A stretch of 64,000 bases of DNA from Cupriavidus pauculus (lineage in GTDB: Bacteria; Pseudomonadota; Gammaproteobacteria; Burkholderiales; Burkholderiaceae), in assembly GCF_002858765.1 (NCBI RefSeq), contig NZ_PJRP01000020.1, positions 1-64,000 of the forward strand, written 5' to 3'. The position numbers and the translations under genes were made by a program. The notes below the pieces were generated by a model. The model was not told the DNA's origin. It made no database searches and worked only from the letters and a program-made list of their open reading frames with translations. The stretch's first letter is position 1; each line of letters opens with the position of its first letter. Positions 60,489 through 64,000 of the stretch are shown one piece after another.

Positions 60489-60866
60489 TCTAGAGACCGC
60501 CCAGCTATTCCGCCAAAGCATATGCGATGCATTTGCGACCCTTCGATACCGCAGCGTGGCGGCGCGCCAAGGTTACATATGAGGAAAGAAGTGATGATTC
60601 CGATTCCAATGATCATCCCGAAAAATGAGTGTTTTTATCGGGCGGTAGCGTCACATTCGCCCGAAATGAGATGACAAGGATTCCTTTTTCTGTTGGTAGG
60701 TGAAATATCGCTGGATCGGTTAAATCGGCAGTTTGATCGACTGCCCCTTACCTCCCGGCAATGCCAAAAGCAAAACACCCCAGCGCTGTCTCCAGGATCT
60801 GGGGTGCTCACCTCCGACACACCGGAGGCCGATTCAAAACTAGCTGGCTGGCCAGCTAATCCATCG
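60489..60866. other. intergenic region with terminator, less GC-rich
   Basis: About 380 bases with no gene, clearly less GC-rich around 60500-60760, as expected for the scar of an acquired element. A hairpin of CCCGAAAAA with TTTTTATCGGG lies at 60617-60642. A good terminator for the leftward lipoprotein gene is at 60766-60806, and an 8-bp palindrome (TAGCTGGC-TG-GCCAGCTA) at 60841-60858. Confidence 0.45.
60766..60806 (-). terminator. intrinsic terminator of the ParB/Srx-domain lipoprotein gene
   Basis: On the minus strand an 8-bp stem (CACCCCAG / CTGGGGTG, arms at 60799-60806 and 60776-60783) is followed by GTTTTGCTTTTGG. It lies about 60 bases after the stop codon of the leftward gene. Confidence 0.75.
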
Positions 60867-62951
60867 TTACGGCGTCAGCTTCGACCGATAGTCCACCGCA
60901 TACGGCAGCTTGCCGGGCTTGGACGAACTTACCGGTTGCGACAGTGCCGTGAACTCGGTTTCGTTGAATGTGCTCAGGCGGCCCAGCGTGGCGGCGGTCT
61001 TGTCGGCGCTGACGATGGTGTCGGGCGACAGGGCGACCATCGCTTCGGCGGCCTTGCGCACGGCGGCCAGGTAGGCCGTGGTGTCGTTCAGGTTCACCTG
61101 CTTCAGGTCCACGACCTTGCGCAGCCAGTCGCCCCAGTAGAACTCGGTAAATTCCGTGGCGCCGGTGGGCTGGCTGTAGCCGATGTCGCGCGTGAAGTAG
61201 ACCAGCGAACGGTACGGGTCGTTGCCCAGGCCGTTTGCGAGGCCCAACTGGCGCGGCAGGTCGGCCGGGTAGGCCGGGCGGTTGTCGCCGTCCTTGAGCC
61301 AGACCAGCTTGCGTGCGCGCATCGTGCGGAAGAACTGGGCGCGATTCAGATTCGACAGGTTGTCCTGCACGCGAATCCACATCTTGGCCTGCGGGCCGCC
61401 GGTCGGCGCTTCCCAGACTGTGGTGAACGCATGGTGGCCATCGGTCAGGTACGGCTCGCCGTACGGGCCCACCACCAGCGTCTTCATGTCTTCGGGCTTC
61501 TCGCCAACCGTCTTCGTGCAAGTGAACGAGTTCAGGTTGTCGATGCGCGAATCCGTTTTGATGCCGTCCTTGGCGGTCTTGTTCTGGCCGTTGTTCTCGC
61601 AGGCGTCGTCGAAGTTCTTGACCGAATCCACGGCGTAGCGGCCCAGCTTGTAGTAGATCTGGTCGCGGCCGATGGCTGGCTGCGTCGGGCGCAGGTCCGC
61701 CATGGTGACCAGGATGTTCTGCTGGGCCGTGGCTTGCAGGTACGTCGAAATCGGCGTCGGCGCCGGCAGCGGCGTGCAAACGGCCGGCAGCACGCGCTGG
61801 GTGCCCGGCACCTGGCGCAGCTGGTAGGCCAGCTTGGTGCTGACGGGCAGCCAGGCCAGCGATGCGGTTTGCATCTGGCTGGCCACCGGCTCCTGCCATG
61901 TGCCCGAGATCAGGCCGAAGGCGGCGCCGCTGGCAAAGCCGTTGTAGATCAGCGGCACGTCCGACGGGATGTTGTCGGCTGCCAGCACGTTGCCGCCCAC
62001 CGAAATGATGTTGCGGCGCGTGCGGCCGGTGGTGGCGTTGGCATCGTCGAGTTCGGGCTCGGCGCAGATCCAGTCGCCGTCCACCGCGTTGGCGGCCAGC
62101 GACGTCGCGGCGCGCACCACCCAGTTGCCGGTGGCGGCAGAGGCGCTGGCGCCCGTTTCGTCGACGAACAGGGCCGTGCTGCCTTGCTGCTTGCCGACGA
62201 AGACGCGGCCCACCTTGCTGCCGGCGATGGTCAGCGCGAAGGCGCCCGGATAGCGAGCCTGGTCGGCGTCGGCGCTGAGCGTGCCGGTCTGGCCGCCCGT
62301 GCAGTTGGCGCTGTAGCCCTGGCTTGCGCACACGCGTACCGAACCGTCGGCCTGGATCGCCAGTTGGCCGGCCGCGGCCGTGTCACCTGCCTGGCGCAGA
62401 TAGCTGTAGGTGCCGGCGATGTCCTTCAGTTGGGCGCCCTTGTTTGCGGCAGAGATATAGCCCTGCAGCAGGCCGTTGCCGGTCTTGACGTTGGGCACCT
62501 GGCCCAGTGCGCCCGAAAGCAGGCCATCGTCCAGCGTGAAGCTGAACGTGATCGATGACGCGGCGGCGGCCAGCGCAGCCGGCACGTCGGCGCCCGAGGC
62601 CGTCAGTTTCGATACGCGGTAGGTGTCGCCGTTCTGCGTGTACTGGCCCACCAGTGCCCCGGCCAGGCCGAAGCGGGAATCGAGGAAGCGCAGGGTGATC
62701 TGGCCGGCGGCAGGCTGGTCGAGCTGGACCGATACCGTGTCGCCAAAGCTCACCGAACCCACATAAAGCGATCCGCCTGCCAGCGGCTTGACCTCGGCTG
62801 GCGTCGCGTCGGTGTTGGTGCCGCCGCTGGCGGTGTTGCCGTCATCGCCGCCGCCACAAGCGGTCATCGCCGCCGTGGCCAGCAGCAGCATGGCTGCCGT
62901 GCCGGCGCCGCGTTGCATCCACTGTCCAGGTTTCCTCGTCCTGCTTTCCAT
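60867..62951 (-). CDS. lipoprotein with C-terminal ParB/Srx-like domain
   Basis: A 694-residue predicted lipoprotein. The signal peptide ends in a lipobox (MTAC) followed by GGGDDG, typical of surface or periplasmic lipoproteins. A middle part of about 330 residues is rich in beta-type Gly/Ala/Thr segments. The C-terminal half (about 365-690) has DLRPTQPAIGRDQIYYKLGRY and GPYGEPYLTDGHHAFTTVWE, resembling the ParB-like/sulfiredoxin superfamily (ParBc_2), usually cytosolic but also known in exported proteins of these bacteria. Function unknown. GGGGAAG precedes the ATG at 62951. A good terminator follows. Confidence 0.75.
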   Translation of the reverse strand: MESRTRKPGQWMQRGAGTAAMLLLATAAMTACGGGDDGNTASGGTNTDATPAEVKPLAGGSLYVGSVSFGDTVSVQLDQPAAGQITLRFLDSRFGLAGALVGQYTQNGDTYRVSKLTASGADVPAALAAAASSITFSFTLDDGLLSGALGQVPNVKTGNGLLQGYISAANKGAQLKDIAGTYSYLRQAGDTAAAGQLAIQADGSVRVCASQGYSANCTGGQTGTLSADADQARYPGAFALTIAGSKVGRVFVGKQQGSTALFVDETGASASAATGNWVVRAATSLAANAVDGDWICAEPELDDANATTGRTRRNIISVGGNVLAADNIPSDVPLIYNGFASGAAFGLISGTWQEPVASQMQTASLAWLPVSTKLAYQLRQVPGTQRVLPAVCTPLPAPTPISTYLQATAQQNILVTMADLRPTQPAIGRDQIYYKLGRYAVDSVKNFDDACENNGQNKTAKDGIKTDSRIDNLNSFTCTKTVGEKPEDMKTLVVGPYGEPYLTDGHHAFTTVWEAPTGGPQAKMWIRVQDNLSNLNRAQFFRTMRARKLVWLKDGDNRPAYPADLPRQLGLANGLGNDPYRSLVYFTRDIGYSQPTGATEFTEFYWGDWLRKVVDLKQVNLNDTTAYLAAVRKAAEAMVALSPDTIVSADKTAATLGRLSTFNETEFTALSQPVSSSKPGKLPYAVDYRSKLTP

Positions 62952-63168
62952 GTTTCTTCCCCGTTGTCGTTGTTGTGTCGATCGTTGCGTGCGCCGCGGG
63001 TGGTCGATGTGGCCGGTGCGACCAGTGCGGCGTGTGCGGCACGTGGCCGCGCGACAGTCTATGAACAAGGGATGACGTACCTGTGACAGCCTGACGTATC
63101 GGCATCCCCGGATTTTTCATCGGGATTCGCCTAGAGTGATCGGAGCGGGGCAACGCGGAGGGAAGGCG

Positions 63169-63909
63169 ATGGCACACGGATTTCGGGGAATGTCGCACGG
63201 ACGGCGCAGGCTCTTGATTGCGGGCGGGTGGTCCATGCTGCTGGCGGTGCCGGCCGGGCACGCCGTGGCGCAGTCCGCGCAAGGCAAGGCGAAATCGAAG
63301 ATTGGCGTGGTCGGCTCGGGCCGGCTGGGCGGCGCGGTGGGCAGCCTGCTGGTGAAGGCGGGGCATCCGGTCATGTTCGCGTCGCGCCATCCCGACGAAC
63401 TGAAAACGCTGACCGATTCGCTCGGGCCGCTGGCTCAGGCAGGCACGGTCGCCCAGGCCGTGGCGTTTGCCGACGTGATACTGCTTGCCGTGCCCTATGG
63501 TGCGGTGCCGGATATCGGCCAGCAGAACCGCTGGCAGGGCAAGATCGTGCTGGACGCCACCAACGCCGTGGCGGCGCGCGATGGCGCCATCGTGGACGAG
63601 GTCAAGGCCAACGGCATTGGTGCCACCACGGCCAAATACCTGGCCGGTGCGCGGATCGTGCGGGTGTTCAATTTCACGGGCGCGTCGGAGTTCACGCGCG
63701 AAAGTCACCGCAAGCCGCCGCTGATGGCCGTGCCGATGGCCGGTAACGATGCCGAGGCGCTGTCCGTGGCGGCCGGGCTGGTGCGCGATGCGGGGTTCGA
63801 TCCGGTGGTGGTTGGCGGGCTATCGAGTGCCGACCGGTTTGCGCCCGGTGGCAAGCTGTTCCGCCAGATGGGGACTGCCGAAGAATTTCGCCGTGCGATG
63901 GACCAGTAG
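63169..63909 (+). CDS. exported NADP-oxidoreductase-like (F420-reductase family) protein
   Basis: A 246-residue protein. A hydrophobic leader (about 9-38) with HGRRRLLIAGG at its start looks like a Sec or Tat signal and ends in AVAQ. Then follows a Rossmann domain of the NADPH-dependent F420 reductase type: KIGVVGSGRLGGAVGSLLVKAGH, MFASRHPDEL, DVILLAVPYGAVPDI, VLDATNAV. The end contains DPVVVGGLSSADRFAPGGKL. An exported dinucleotide-binding protein is unusual; a Tat substrate carrying its cofactor is one explanation. CGGAGGGAAGG precedes the ATG. Confidence 0.82.
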   Translation: MAHGFRGMSHGRRRLLIAGGWSMLLAVPAGHAVAQSAQGKAKSKIGVVGSGRLGGAVGSLLVKAGHPVMFASRHPDELKTLTDSLGPLAQAGTVAQAVAFADVILLAVPYGAVPDIGQQNRWQGKIVLDATNAVAARDGAIVDEVKANGIGATTAKYLAGARIVRVFNFTGASEFTRESHRKPPLMAVPMAGNDAEALSVAAGLVRDAGFDPVVVGGLSSADRFAPGGKLFRQMGTAEEFRRAMDQ

Positions 63910-63943
63910 CTGGCCGGGGCGGCAGGGTGGAAGCCGCTGCGCC

Positions 63944-64000
63944 TTAGCGCCGGCGCCACTCCATCGCCACCATGGATGGCGTGAAGCCCAATTGGCCGAA
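63944..64000 (-). CDS. C-terminal end of a gene running off the right edge
   Basis: An open frame from the window edge to a TAA at 63944 encodes FGQLGFTPSMVAMEWRRR. The pattern LGF-x-PSMV-x-MEW resembles the end of GNAT-type N-acetyltransferases, but 18 residues are too few to be sure. It converges with the oxidoreductase gene 34 bases away. Confidence 0.5.
   Translation of the reverse strand, partial: FGQLGFTPSMVAMEWRRR

Noticed and set aside
60617..60642. terminator for the transposase remnant
   Set aside because: The hairpin is AT-rich with a bulge and lies upstream, not downstream, of the remnant's reading direction, so no gene fits it.

Overview
The window is high-GC DNA from a betaproteobacterium of the Burkholderiaceae, most likely Cupriavidus or a close relative. 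This is inferred from the two tripartite-tricarboxylate (Bug-type) receptors, the overall protein likeness and the codon use; no rRNA or other species marker is present. Nearly all of the sequence is accounted for by about 44 protein genes. I saw no tRNA, rRNA or CRISPR array. The only mobile-element trace is an IS30-type transposase remnant near 60.4 kb.

Layout. (1) 0.4-4.7 kb: a dCache-type chemoreceptor, a LuxR-type regulator with a degenerate receiver, a receiver-only relative and a small protein. (2) 5.1-38.1 kb: a large exopolysaccharide (EPS) cluster of the colanic-acid type. It has a WcaJ-like initiating transferase, ManC, Gmd and Fcl (the GDP-fucose branch), WcaI and three other glycosyltransferases, a WcaF-like acetyltransferase, a methyltransferase, a flippase, a polymerase candidate, Wza, a low-Mr tyrosine phosphatase and two Wzc-type tyrosine kinases. 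A second LuxR-type paralogue (38.4-39.4 kb) closes the far side, so near-identical regulators bracket the cluster.

(3) Embedded in the EPS cluster (7.4-15.7 kb) is an unusual module: an acyl carrier protein, an acyl-CoA-dehydrogenase-like flavoprotein, a class II aminoacyl-tRNA-synthetase-like amino acid:carrier-protein ligase, two DUF1839 paralogues, a cytosolic GH2 beta-mannosidase-like protein and a Crp/Fnr regulator. I infer that it makes a carrier-bound, possibly oxidised, aminoacyl group that may decorate the polysaccharide. A double alpha/beta-hydrolase protein further along (20.1 kb) has a GxCxG nucleophile site and is a candidate transfer or release enzyme.

(4) 40.2-47.0 kb: small exported proteins, cyanase, a phosphoribosyltransferase, and a GntR regulator with an operon of a Bug receptor and a LeuCD-like hydro-lyase. 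(5) 47.7-53.3 kb: a five-gene operon resembling the Fap functional-amyloid systems, with a Gly/Ala-rich exported protein, two further exported repeat-type proteins, a C39-like peptidase and an outer-membrane barrel with an N-terminal coiled coil. (6) 53.4-64 kb: a DUF1269 membrane protein, a LivK-type receptor, an SDR enzyme, a LysR regulator divergent from an AtuA-like pair plus Bug receptor, the IS30 remnant, a lipoprotein with a ParB/Srx-like domain, an exported NADP-oxidoreductase-like protein and the end of a gene that runs off the window.
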